Shown here: in pieces, positions 1 to 8,383 of the stretch | Layout: every line of letters begins with the position of its first letter | Position numbering within the stretch: the first letter of the stretch is position 1 | Assembly: GCF_017310645.1 (NCBI RefSeq) | Contig: NZ_JAFLRH010000042.1 | Span: 1-54,867 of the forward strand | Origin: Paradesulfitobacterium ferrireducens | GTDB taxonomy: Bacteria > Bacillota > Desulfitobacteriia > Desulfitobacteriales > Desulfitobacteriaceae | Length of the DNA stretch: 54,867 nt | Direction: 5' to 3' | The notes under the pieces: generated by a model | Told to the model about the DNA's origin: nothing | The model's database searches: none | Seen by the model: only the letters and a program-made list of their open reading frames with translations | Position numbers and translations under genes: made by a program

Positions 1-136
1 GCATTAAAACAGATAACAAAATCTTTGGAAAATACGTTGTAGTGACAAAAATATTATTGATGTATGCCTCAAAGCCTTGCTACGACTGGTACTGGAAATT
101 TTTTACGCCAAACTTGGGTTTTAAATTGCACATTTT

Positions 137-405
137 CTATGAACTGCTAAAAATCAAGTCTGCTCGATACTTCAGCCGATATAGTCCTTTCAATATAAGC
201 CTTACCATTCTCGTTGAGTTGTGAAATGGTTTCTCAGTCGCCTTACTGAGAATAGCTGCATCATATTCGATGCAATAAAGAACAAAGAGAGCACTGCTTT
301 TATGGCGTTTCCGCCACGCTAACAGCAATGCTCTAAGCCACATTCACGTTTCAAGTTATTAAAAATCGAATTTTCAATATCCCAGTGGGCCGCGGTTTTG
401 TTAGA
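137..405 (-). pseudogene. Transposase C-terminal remnant (DDE, IS4-like superfamily)
   Basis: Read on the minus strand, the segment encodes the end of a DDE transposase. It has the HWDIEN block, where the E is typically the last catalytic acid, followed by a FNNLKRE-type helix and a basic C-terminal tail. The frame is broken by a stop codon just after LEHCC and by at least one frameshift near position 205, and everything upstream of about 405 is missing. It is a decayed fragment with no ribosome site. The family assignment rests on the motif only; the exact IS family is not certain. Confidence 0.55.
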
Positions 406-505
406 TTACACAGTTTTATGTATGGATATTAATCAAGAGATTTTTATAATTAGAATTATTAAAATTGATCGCCCGAAAAACCAAATTTGAAAGGGGGCAG
501 ATTAC

Positions 506-1167
506 ATGGCAGAAGCAAGTGCACCCAATATAATTCGTACACCTAAAACCAAGAGCTGGGATGCCTCTGTACGGTTTTATCGCCGCAAAGAGTCCTTCCT
601 CAAAACGCGTGCTTGGCGCTGTATCCTTTCCTCGCCGGTGTCATCATCTTTTCCCGTGGTTTAGCTGGCAGCATGTGGACTATCATCATCCCCTCCGTTT
701 TCCTGGGTTTATACAGCCCCGCGATCTATGTCCTCAGTTATTCCACAATCCGTGATATCTATGACCGGAAGCAGGCCGGCGTCTTCCTCGGCCTCGCAGG
801 CACGATGCAGAGTATCGGCATGCTCGTTGGCGGCCCCTTGGTCGGCGGTCTGGTGCAGGCGGCTGGCTGGCGTGTCCCATTCTTCGTGATTGGACCGTTA
901 TTCCTGATCGCCGGCATCTTGGTCTTCTTTGGTGTTAAAGTCTCGAAAGAAGAAACAAAGCAAATGGTTTCTACATCAGCTTCGTTTGACTTCCCCGGCG
1001 CGCTTGCAGTCGTTGTCTTCCTTGCCACATTTGTTCTTGCTCTTTCGCTTGGCAAGCTTGCACCGTTTGAGGGTGACAAGTCCGTCCTGCTCGTGAAGTT
1101 AGAATCCAAGGGTGACAGGAAACCCGGCGAGTTCTTCACAAAAGAAGCACTAAAAAAGTTCAGGTAG
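506..1167 (+). pseudogene. Broken MFS transporter (DHA2-like) gene
   Basis: An ATG at 506 behind an AAGGGGG ribosome site opens a frame that stops near 661. Recognisable transporter sequence is spread over three frames: a short soluble N-terminus in the first, the loop after TM2 (MPLYGF...SSKRVLG, from 561) in the second, and TM3 to about TM7 (from 613) in the third. Between the start and the loop only about 20 residues remain, so TM1 and TM2 are deleted. The C-terminal half of the usual 12-14 TM protein is also missing. A working gene probably once headed the SDR cluster that follows and may have supplied its substrate. Two frameshifts plus two deletions make function very unlikely. Confidence 0.7.
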
Positions 1168-1235
1168 AAAAAATACGACCTAATTCTAGATAACATAAGC
1201 TTTAACTATAAAAATATTGAAAGGAAGTGCTTACT

Positions 1236-2066
1236 ATGGCTAACAGATTGAATGGGAAAATCGCTATCGTTACCGGTGCCGGATCCGGCATGGGCAAAGC
1301 AACTGCTCTGGAATATCTTCGTGAAAACTGTAAAATTGTTGCAATGGACAATAAAGGCGAACGTTTGGGTGCTCTGCAGAAGGAAGTTGAGGAAATGGGC
1401 CTTGCAGCAAACCTGGTAACCTTTACTGGCAGTATTACAAGCAATGAAGACTGCGACAAAGCTGTTGAGGCAGCTGTTAAAGCTTTCGGCTCCCTCAACG
1501 TACTGACGCACTTCGCTGGTTGTATGGACTATTTCGCCACTGCTGAAGAAGTGACGGACGAAGACTGGGACTATGTTATTGCAATCAATTTAACCGCTTC
1601 AATGAGGATTTCCCGTGCTTGCCTGAAGTATTTCCTTCCTAACGAAATCAGGGCAAGTATGATATTGGTCACCTCCAACGGCGCCGTGCAAGGTAGCACT
1701 GCCGGTGTTGCATACATAGCCTCCAAGGGCGGTGTTGAGTCTCTGGCACAATGTATGGCATTCGAATATGGCCGTAACGGAATCCGCGTTAACACCATCC
1801 AGCCCGGTCCCTTTATGACCGCGATCACCAGCGATTCTGCGTGGGGTGCGAAGGCCATGGCCAACAAAGGTGCCGCAATCCATCGTGGTACCGGCTACAA
1901 CAAAAGCTCTCGCGACTGGATCCTGACTGGAGAATGGGTCACAGAAAGATATGTTGCAGCTGATCCTAAGCACATCGCAGGAGGTGCAGTGTATCTTGCA
2001 AGTGATGAATCTGCATTCATGAATTCAGGTACGCTGAGAATCGACGGCGGTATCTGCCTCGGTTAA
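1236..2066 (+). CDS. Short-chain dehydrogenase/reductase
   Basis: A classical SDR of 276 residues, expected to be an NAD(P)(H)-dependent soluble alcohol/ketone oxidoreductase. The Rossmann glycine motif GAGSGMGK lies near residue 15. The catalytic set is S147, Y160 and K164 (YIASK), followed by the usual PGP loop. An expanded substrate loop of about 50 residues (200-250, rich in W, R and K) precedes the conserved C-terminus, which suggests a bulky or charged substrate. The ATG at 1236 is preferred over GTG 1227 because AAGGAAG sits 8 bases upstream of it. It is the first intact gene of a cluster with a trigger-factor-like protein, a PanB homologue and a second SDR. The substrate cannot be named from sequence. 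Confidence 0.88.
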   Translation: MANRLNGKIAIVTGAGSGMGKATALEYLRENCKIVAMDNKGERLGALQKEVEEMGLAANLVTFTGSITSNEDCDKAVEAAVKAFGSLNVLTHFAGCMDYFATAEEVTDEDWDYVIAINLTASMRISRACLKYFLPNEIRASMILVTSNGAVQGSTAGVAYIASKGGVESLAQCMAFEYGRNGIRVNTIQPGPFMTAITSDSAWGAKAMANKGAAIHRGTGYNKSSRDWILTGEWVTERYVAADPKHIAGGAVYLASDESAFMNSGTLRIDGGICLG

Positions 2067-2195
2067 TTTAAACTACCCCCGTTCCCGATGGACGAGGAGC
2101 CTCGGCCTATTCGAGTGCTCTAGCGGCGGTTACGCAGGCATGACCAGTCGGTTGAATATAGAATGGAACTTTCAATAGAAGGAGAAAAAGGACAG

Positions 2196-2708
2196 ATGCC
2201 GATGATAGCAGAGAAGAACTACAAGGGCGTTGAAGTCGAGCGAGTTAAAAACGCGCCGTCCGCCAAAAACGCAGAAATGCAGCTGAAGGATGCGATCATC
2301 GATAAGGTCCTGGAAGCCAATGACATCGAGGTTCCGCAAGATCTGGTCGACGATGAAGTCAAAATGATGGTCATTGAGCTGAAACATAAGATGAAATACG
2401 AGAGCATGTCATCCAGCGGGTATTTCGACTTCATGCAGGATGATATGGCCGATCGTATGGAAGAGTTCAGAGAAGAAGCCTTCAAGCTGGTGAAGATCAG
2501 ACTGGTGCTCAAGGGAATTATAGAAGCAGAGAACTTTGAAGTAACCAAAGAAGATCTGGAGGTAGAGGCGAAGGCCATATCTGTTCGGCAGCAAATGCCG
2601 ATCGAGATGGTGAAGGATTTTCTCGGCGAGGATCTGGAGTCGCTGAAAGATGATTTGCTGGTAAGGAAGGCAATCGACTTTGTCTATGCCAACGCTGTAA
2701 TCAAATAA
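2196..2708 (+). CDS. Trigger-factor C-domain-only protein
   Basis: A 170-residue acidic, helical protein matching only the C-terminal (SurA-like, substrate-cradling) domain of trigger factor. Features are VPQDLVDDE near residue 45, a long amphipathic middle with many M, K and E residues, and a C-terminal FVYANAVI-type end that corresponds to trigger factor's final helix. The ribosome-binding tail and the FKBP-type PPIase domain are absent, so it is not the cellular trigger factor. ATG 2196 with GGAG 11 bases upstream is preferred over 2163. Its position between an SDR and a PanB-like gene suggests a dedicated chaperone or assembly factor for a neighbouring enzyme. That role is inferred from context. 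Confidence 0.72.
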   Translation: MPMIAEKNYKGVEVERVKNAPSAKNAEMQLKDAIIDKVLEANDIEVPQDLVDDEVKMMVIELKHKMKYESMSSSGYFDFMQDDMADRMEEFREEAFKLVKIRLVLKGIIEAENFEVTKEDLEVEAKAISVRQQMPIEMVKDFLGEDLESLKDDLLVRKAIDFVYANAVIK

Positions 2709-2863
2709 GGGACGCTGCTGCCGCCTGTGTGCTAAGGATGACCCCACAAAAACTACATGTATCTGTGTATTTGCTTTCAGTAGCTGTTGTATATTTTATT
2801 AATGGTTGACCTATCGTTAATACGATATTGGTAAACAAATATTAAATGAAAGGAGAAACAATA

Positions 2864-3748
2864 ATGGCAGAAGAAAAGGATATTGAGATCAAAACGGAGG
2901 ACAAAAATGTTAAGGCGTCCAAGATGCAGAAAGGACGCAAGTCCATCGCCTATCTGCAGAAACTCAAGGACGAGGGCACCCCGATCGTTCAGATGTGCCC
3001 CGCCAACAGAGACCAATATTTTACCATGGCCGCTGAGATGGCCGGTTGCGACATCTGCCGCCTGACTGTTCCCGCCGAGAACACCGCAATGTCGATCGCG
3101 AACGCACCCTGGTGGATCCGCACCGTCCGTGCCGCCGCGAAGATTATCCACATAAACTTCTATATGCAGACACCTACCTTTGCCTCCAAGGAAAAAGCTT
3201 TGGAGTATGGCTCCTTGTACATGGCCGAAGGCGCCGACTCCCTGCTCCCCATGGGCGTTAACAACGAAACCTTAAAGTATATGACTGATAACCATCTGGT
3301 GGTCTTCGGTCACGTGGGCGCGCTGTCCGGCTGGCAGACAAGCAGACATGGCGGCTACAAGCGTCTGGGTCAGACAGCTGAGGACGCCATGAAGGTCTTC
3401 CGTATGGCTTATGAATATCAGGAGAACGGTATGATGGCCATGACCATCGAGCTTACTCCGATCGAAGTCACCAACGCCATAGCAAAGAAGCTGCGCGTGC
3501 CCGTGATCTCCATCGCCGCAGGCGGCGCCGCCGATGGCTGCGAGATGGTCGATTTTGACACCTTCAACATGATGCCCCATCTGGCCTCTCATGCGAAGGT
3601 CTATGGTGACTTCTTTAAGTGGGCCGCTGGCGCATACAGCGCATGGGCCAACGATGTCCGTACCGGCGTATATCCTGAGGATAAGCACGGCTTTCACATG
3701 GACGAGAGGGAGCTCGATAAGTTCCTGAATGCGATCGAGAAGATCTGA
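2864..3748 (+). CDS. Divergent PanB-like (ketopantoate hydroxymethyltransferase family) protein
   Basis: A 294-residue TIM-barrel protein of the PEP mutase/isocitrate lyase superfamily, closest by eye to PanB. The second half aligns well: GHVG (H150), the GGYK-x-LGQT loop, IELTP (E196, the PanB catalytic Glu), an AAGGAADG block for GIGAG..DG, and the GVYPEDKHGFH tail. The first half does not. The PanB Mg ligands (VGDS, ADLP and KIEG motifs) appear as LTVPA, INFY and LLPMG, so the metal site and the active-site Lys seem lost. It is therefore probably not a pantothenate enzyme. A retro-aldol or lyase step in a pathway shared with the two SDRs is a reasonable guess. Start: ATG 2864 after AAAGGAG. 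Confidence 0.72.
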   Translation: MAEEKDIEIKTEDKNVKASKMQKGRKSIAYLQKLKDEGTPIVQMCPANRDQYFTMAAEMAGCDICRLTVPAENTAMSIANAPWWIRTVRAAAKIIHINFYMQTPTFASKEKALEYGSLYMAEGADSLLPMGVNNETLKYMTDNHLVVFGHVGALSGWQTSRHGGYKRLGQTAEDAMKVFRMAYEYQENGMMAMTIELTPIEVTNAIAKKLRVPVISIAAGGAADGCEMVDFDTFNMMPHLASHAKVYGDFFKWAAGAYSAWANDVRTGVYPEDKHGFHMDERELDKFLNAIEKI

Positions 3749-4088
3749 TTTTCGCCCCTCTAGCAAAATTCTTTTTGCATAATCTTTTACCCTAAGTAAT
3801 TTACAATTTGACTCGACAAGTGTCCGGATGTTGCCGAAATGCTGTCCGGATAATTCCGTTACGGTGTCCGGATGTTTCTGAAATATGCAATTAAGGGTGG
3901 TTAACTGGAACTGAGCCAAGTTGCGATTGTTCAGATAAGAGTGGTAGTTGCTGTTAGTTGAACTTTGGTCAATGACGATCTGAAGGATCGCACCGCCTCG
4001 CAAATATGCAACCCCTATTAAGAAAATGCACCCCATTCATCTTTAATTGGAGGTGCAGAAGATTTTTAATGAAAGTGGGGAAATTAAT
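3749..4088. other. Intergenic region with possible IS end
   Basis: No gene is supported here. Three copies of TGTCCGGAT begin at 3821, 3843 and 3865, exactly 22 bp apart. Multiple short repeats of this kind are typical of the ends of IS21-like elements, but no istA/istB sequence follows. The ribosome site for the next gene (GTGGGG) lies just before 4089. Confidence 0.4.
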
Positions 4089-5075
4089 ATGACCAAGAGA
4101 CTAGAGGGTAAGGTAGCAATCGTAACGGGTTCCGGCCAGGGTATTGGCAGGGGTATTGCTGTTTATCTGGCGCGTGAAGGAGCCAAGGTCATTACCAACA
4201 ACAGAAAGCCCGGTTCTGGCACCATGGAAAAATACAAAAAGGGGGACATCCCTGATGAAGATTATAAACAAATGCTTGAACTGGCAGGCGACGCAGGGAG
4301 CACTGCAGAGCTGATCAATATGGAGGGCGGCGAAGCTACTCCTTTTTATGGCGACGTTTCCGATTGGGCAACCGCTGAGAAGATGGTGAATTTAGCGCTC
4401 GATACCTATGGTAGTATCGATATCATTGTTAACAACGCTGCCGGAATGGGTTCCGGTTCCGTCCTCTCGACCGATGAAGCCAAATGGGATTTGCTTGCCA
4501 ATGTCAGGGAAAAGGGCGCTTTTAACCTGATGCATTTTGCCGTGCCGTATATGATCAAAAAGGGCTATGGCCGTATCGTCAACACTAGTTCCGAAGCCTG
4601 GACCGGCCTACCCGATAACATCGGTTACTCCGCTTCTACCGCCGGAATTGTCGGCCTGACCTGGGCTGCCGGCAAAGAGCTGTGGAACTATGGTATTACA
4701 GTTAACGCTTTTTGCCCCCAAGGCGCTTCACCCGCACACGCTGTAGAGTACAATGCAATGGTTCGTAACGTGAAGAATATCACTGGCAAAGAACCCGACC
4801 CCAACGTCCTTAAGGTAGTGGAAGAAAACCACGGCGACCCGGTCGGCATCGGCCCCGTAATCGCTTTCCTGTGCACAGAGCAAGGTTCTTACATCAGCGG
4901 TTCTGTGTTCTCGATTTACGCCTCCGGTGTTGTCAAGCTCTATTCCAATCCTACTTTCATTTCCGAAATTTCGAAAAAAGGTGAACTTTGGACTATCGAC
5001 GAACTGGAGGTTGCCTTCCGCGAACAGCTGCTAGGCAAGGATTATGTTGCTCCCGCCAGCGTCCGCTTGTGGTAA
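4089..5075 (+). CDS. SDR-family protein lacking the catalytic lysine
   Basis: A 328-residue SDR homologue of the longer type related to the dehydrogenase part of peroxisomal multifunctional enzymes. The cofactor motif GSGQGIGR, the NNAAG motif and the serine region NTSSEAW are present. The catalytic YxxxK reads Y180-S-A-S-T184, so the lysine that lowers the Tyr pKa and binds the nicotinamide ribose is replaced by Thr. An extra segment of about 30 residues after the second strand (KPGSGTMEKYKKGD...) and a long C-terminal tail are also unusual. It may be catalytically altered or a partner subunit of another SDR. ATG 4089 with GGGG upstream is chosen over TTG 4047. Confidence 0.82.
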   Translation: MTKRLEGKVAIVTGSGQGIGRGIAVYLAREGAKVITNNRKPGSGTMEKYKKGDIPDEDYKQMLELAGDAGSTAELINMEGGEATPFYGDVSDWATAEKMVNLALDTYGSIDIIVNNAAGMGSGSVLSTDEAKWDLLANVREKGAFNLMHFAVPYMIKKGYGRIVNTSSEAWTGLPDNIGYSASTAGIVGLTWAAGKELWNYGITVNAFCPQGASPAHAVEYNAMVRNVKNITGKEPDPNVLKVVEENHGDPVGIGPVIAFLCTEQGSYISGSVFSIYASGVVKLYSNPTFISEISKKGELWTIDELEVAFREQLLGKDYVAPASVRLW

Positions 5076-5148
5076 ATACCAAATAATCTCATTAGTTACC
5101 CTACTGGTTTGGCATAATCCGAATAGGATTTACCTTCTAGGGGAGCAA

Positions 5149-5322
5149 ATGAGTGCTCCTACAGAGAACGGTGCGGTTGCAAACCCAGCATCGTTCTTCT
5201 CGTTTTATAGTAATACAAAACTAGCAGAAGTAAGGAGCTTCATATTTTCAAAAGGTTTTCGGTACAGAAAAAACGTAGAAAAACTCCCTGGTAAGGTATT
5301 CGGCGGTTTTTTTATGCCATGA
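5149..5322 (+). CDS. Possible short or truncated gene at end of SDR cluster
   Basis: A 57-codon frame starting at ATG 5149, about 4 bases after GGGGAG. The product begins MSAPTENGAVANP, a flexible start seen in many membrane carriers, then becomes basic and stops. No family is recognised. It could be the remnant of a transporter that once ended the cluster, or chance. Low confidence. Confidence 0.25.
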   Translation: MSAPTENGAVANPASFFSFYSNTKLAEVRSFIFSKGFRYRKNVEKLPGKVFGGFFMP

Positions 5323-5685
5323 ATCAAGCTACAGGGCTAAAGGGAAATGACATTATTAAATTAAATCTTGCGTGAAAGTATAAAATGAAGTAATTCCACG
5401 ACCCCCCGACTCCCTAAAAAGACCCCCGGTATAAGCATTCTAATTCCGCGCTTCAGTATCATCTTGCAACCAAAACACACGTTGAGACGGTGGTTTTCCT
5501 CAGAGAGAGTTTTACAGTTTAAGCAGATCGCGGAATGAAGAATATCATGCACCCCCCTTTGAAAAAGAGCAGGTGAATAATTAATTTGTATCAATTATTG
5601 AGTTATTAGACAACTAATCTACCATCTATTGATAAAAAGGATTTTATCAGCAGGTGATTTTATTTATCTGAAAATGCAGTAATAT
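5323..5685. other. Gene-free stretch
   Basis: No convincing gene was seen. A 77-codon minus-strand frame (5361-5594) contains two CxxC pairs, but it lacks a good ribosome site and any family resemblance. Confidence 0.4.
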
Positions 5686-5720
5686 AGCCGCTCCTACGTT
5701 ATTGTGGAGCGGCTTTTTTC
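5686..5720 (+). terminator. Rho-independent terminator
   Basis: The 9-bp perfect stem AGCCGCTCC / GGAGCGGCT with an 11-base loop is followed by TTTTTTC. Confidence 0.8.
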
Positions 5721-5724
5721 ATTT

Positions 5725-5890
5725 TGTGATGTAGTACAGCTCACCTCTGTCCCGCGCAAAGGCACAGATTCTGTTGAATGAGGCACGCAACCCGCATATG
5801 GTGTTGTAAAATGAGTAATTCAGTTGCTTAAGTTTTTCGATGACAGCCTGGTTGCCGTTAAATCTATAGGAAATTTTGTCGATTAGGATT
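5725..5890 (-). pseudogene. Unidentified coding remnant
   Basis: Read on the minus strand, about 55 codons are open from DKILIDKISYRF to FARDRGELYYITK and a TGA stop. There is no start codon or ribosome site, and it lies directly behind the stop of the gene at 5891. The composition looks like real protein (alternating hydrophobic and basic helices), so it may be the severed C-terminus of a lost gene. No family could be named. Confidence 0.3.
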
Positions 5891-6370
5891 TTATCTTAAA
5901 TAAGGTTTCTCTGAAAGAAGAGAACTAGTTTTGATAAATACCCAAGTTATAGCTGACCACCAGAACAAAAAAGTAAGGTAAGCGAAGAACGGATAAAACC
6001 AGGGTTTAAAATCAAATAATCCCACATTGTGAACTAAATAACCGTATCCGACACTAAATACAGCAAAACCCAAAACATATGCGTATCGAAATACTTTTCT
6101 AAGTGGTAAAAAGCGAAGAAAAATCATAACAGTGAGTATCCAACTAGGTGGTGAGAGTAGATTTTCTCCTAAAACATTGAAAATACCAGCGTTTTTGAAC
6201 GAGATAATGTGAAGTAGATTTTGAAATAAAGCTACTACTACTACATCACCTAGTCCACCAAAAAGTACGCCGTAGATAAAATATTCTTTAAGATCTTTTT
6301 TGGGGATAGTTAAAAGTACAATAATAAATGCTATTAATATGTAGGCTGGATAGAAAAGCGTATTTGTCAT
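5891..6370 (-). CDS. Small integral membrane protein, unknown function
   Basis: A 159-residue protein with about four to five hydrophobic helices: roughly residues 5-20, 32-55, 75-90, 97-115 and 128-147. The loops are short and basic, consistent with a polytopic membrane protein. No enzymatic motif is visible. Similar small membrane proteins are common in Clostridia and spore-formers as uncharacterised families. The start ATG follows AGGAGGACC. It is divergent from the histidine kinase gene at 6653 and shares a ~280-bp intergenic region with it, but nothing ties the two functionally. Confidence 0.7.
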   Translation of the reverse strand: MTNTLFYPAYILIAFIIVLLTIPKKDLKEYFIYGVLFGGLGDVVVVALFQNLLHIISFKNAGIFNVLGENLLSPPSWILTVMIFLRFLPLRKVFRYAYVLGFAVFSVGYGYLVHNVGLFDFKPWFYPFFAYLTFLFWWSAITWVFIKTSSLLSEKPYLR

Positions 6371-6652
6371 TGGTCCTCCTTGGCTTCTGCTACTTAAGCT
6401 TGGGAACTTTCTTTAAATAGTTTTACAAAATTCCAAAATTATATTCTAAACTTATTACATGTCTTAAAGTTGAAAAATCAAATTCGCAGTCTATTACTGT
6501 CCATAACTTTTTGCTTGAATTTACAAACACCCTTGGATATAGTACGATAAGCATAGGCAGGACTAGGGCTGGTTGCTGTAGCTGCCTCTTTTATCATTAT
6601 GCCGTTTAAATTAGTTAGTTACACTAAAATACCCGAATTAAGGTAGCTAATA
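6371..6652. other. Divergent intergenic region
   Basis: About 280 bp between divergent genes. An AGGCAG / CTGCCT inverted repeat around 6553-6590, followed by CTTTT, could be an old terminator. No operator was recognised. Confidence 0.35.
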
Positions 6653-8374
6653 ATGAAAAAAAAGAGCTTAATTTTTCAGTTGTTTATAAGTCTTTTTGTT
6701 ATCCTTCAATGCCTAATTATCTTTTTAGGTTTTTCGACTTATAAGTATGCCGAAACAGTTATAATGAAAGAAGTAATTCAGCTAAATTCCAGCATGCTCC
6801 AGCAGATTGCAATCAGAATCGGCCTGGAATTAAAAGATGTTCAGGTTCTAGCCAGCCGCATTGCATATGATACGAGTATCATTGAATCATTAAAAAAAAG
6901 CTCAAACGGAGAGAGCGTCAGCAAGGATCAGACGCAGAGAATCGAAGGAATTATGACCGGCTACATCTGGTCCTATCCTAGTACGGCCATGCTCATTGAT
7001 GCGCATTTGATCGACAGCCGCGGTAATACCTATTCCACCTCGTATTCCATGTCATCCAATCAGGAGGTTGACATGGCCACCTATAGCAAAGCACTGGAGA
7101 ACGGTACAGACAGTACAATTTTTCCCACAAAATCCTCTTATAAGTCAACTGGGGAATCTAATTATTTTTTTCAAGTAGTTAGAAAGGTTAAAGCATATGA
7201 TTCTCAACAAACTTATGGACTGTTACTATTAAATGTCAATGAAAAACTACTGGATGACAATTACATTCGTTTAACAAATGACGAAAAAGATTTCTCAATT
7301 GTTGACCGCAACGGTGTGATTATTTCTAACAAGGATAAAGAGCAAATCAATCAAACACTTAATAGCTTTATTGAAGCCGATAACAAAAATCAGCTGAATA
7401 ACTATTATTTAAAAGGCAATAAACTCTACATTTTCCATCCTATTAGTGGATATAATTGGTATATTGTAGAGTCTATTTCTTTGAAAAGTGCTATGCTGCC
7501 TCTCAGAAAAATTGAGCTGTTTTTAATAGCTTTCGGGATTATATGTATTTTACTCACAGGTGTGGCACTGAGCGTTGTTGCAAAAAAACTTGCACAACCT
7601 TTAGATTTACTAACCGACAAAATGATTGAGTTCAACAGCGGAAATCTTTCGATTCAAATTCCGGATAGTAGCTACAGGGAGTTTTCCGAAATCTCTATTT
7701 CATTTAATGAGCTAATTCATCGCGTAAATTATCTGCTTGAAGAAAACATTAACAATGAACGTCAAAAAAGATTACTGGAGCTTGATTTTTTACAAGCTCA
7801 AATCAACCCGCATTTTATTTATAATACGTTAAGCTCTATTCGCTTTTATGTTGAAATGGGTAAGAGCAAAGAAGCAGAGGAGATGCTTTATCATTTTTCC
7901 AAGCTGCTGCGGAGGGTGCTGTCCCGTGTCAATGAATTCGTCCAGTTAAGAGATGAGATTAAGCATTTGGAGGACTATATAGCCCTGCAAAAGATGAGAT
8001 ATGCGAACGCCTTTACAGTGGAATTTTTACTGAACGAAAATACCTTAGATGCTCAGATCCCCTCATTTATACTTCAGCCAATTATCGAAAATGCTATTTT
8101 TTACGGTTTGCAGGCAAACAAACTGATTGTGATTAAGGTTGAAGCTAAATTAGCAGACCAGGATTTATATATCACAATTTCTGATAACGGAGTTGGAATG
8201 AGCCAGGAGAAAGTTACCGAGATCTTTAATAAAGAGGTTCAAATGAACAGGGTAGGAATTTTAAATGTGCATGAACGAATCAGAATTCTTTGTGGGGCAG
8301 CCTACGGTTTGACCATTAAGCAGAATGAGCCGGAAGGGAGCAAGGTAATACTTAAATTGCGGCATTATGTTTAG
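6653..8374 (+). CDS. Sensor histidine kinase, YesM/LytS type
   Basis: A 573-residue membrane kinase. TM1 is at residues ~7-29, then an extracytoplasmic Cache-like sensing region to ~285, TM2 at ~287-308, a HAMP linker, the His_kinase (PF06580-type) block with INPHFIYNT carrying the phospho-acceptor His, and a C-terminal HATPase domain (IIENAIFYGL N-box, DNGVGMS G-box). This architecture is that of Bacillus YesM-type kinases, which usually sense a ligand or binding protein for a nearby ABC importer. The AraC-type regulator begins 9 bases downstream and a BMP-family importer follows. Control of that importer is the likely role, by inference from position. Confidence 0.92.
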   Translation: MKKKSLIFQLFISLFVILQCLIIFLGFSTYKYAETVIMKEVIQLNSSMLQQIAIRIGLELKDVQVLASRIAYDTSIIESLKKSSNGESVSKDQTQRIEGIMTGYIWSYPSTAMLIDAHLIDSRGNTYSTSYSMSSNQEVDMATYSKALENGTDSTIFPTKSSYKSTGESNYFFQVVRKVKAYDSQQTYGLLLLNVNEKLLDDNYIRLTNDEKDFSIVDRNGVIISNKDKEQINQTLNSFIEADNKNQLNNYYLKGNKLYIFHPISGYNWYIVESISLKSAMLPLRKIELFLIAFGIICILLTGVALSVVAKKLAQPLDLLTDKMIEFNSGNLSIQIPDSSYREFSEISISFNELIHRVNYLLEENINNERQKRLLELDFLQAQINPHFIYNTLSSIRFYVEMGKSKEAEEMLYHFSKLLRRVLSRVNEFVQLRDEIKHLEDYIALQKMRYANAFTVEFLLNENTLDAQIPSFILQPIIENAIFYGLQANKLIVIKVEAKLADQDLYITISDNGVGMSQEKVTEIFNKEVQMNRVGILNVHERIRILCGAAYGLTIKQNEPEGSKVILKLRHYV

Positions 8375-8383
8375 GGGGAAACT

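Noticed and set aside
759..1196. 145-codon minus-strand frame
   Set aside because: Shadow of the MFS pseudogene; basic and Pro/Thr-rich in the way antisense frames of membrane proteins usually are.
3272..4036. 254-codon minus-strand frame
   Set aside because: It lies mostly antisense to the intact PanB-like gene, runs through the TGTCCGGAT repeats and has no family-like sequence.
5361..5594. Minus-strand frame with two CxxC pairs (possible zinc ribbon)
   Set aside because: No ribosome site at its start, no family resemblance, and the surrounding composition is that of decayed intergenic DNA.
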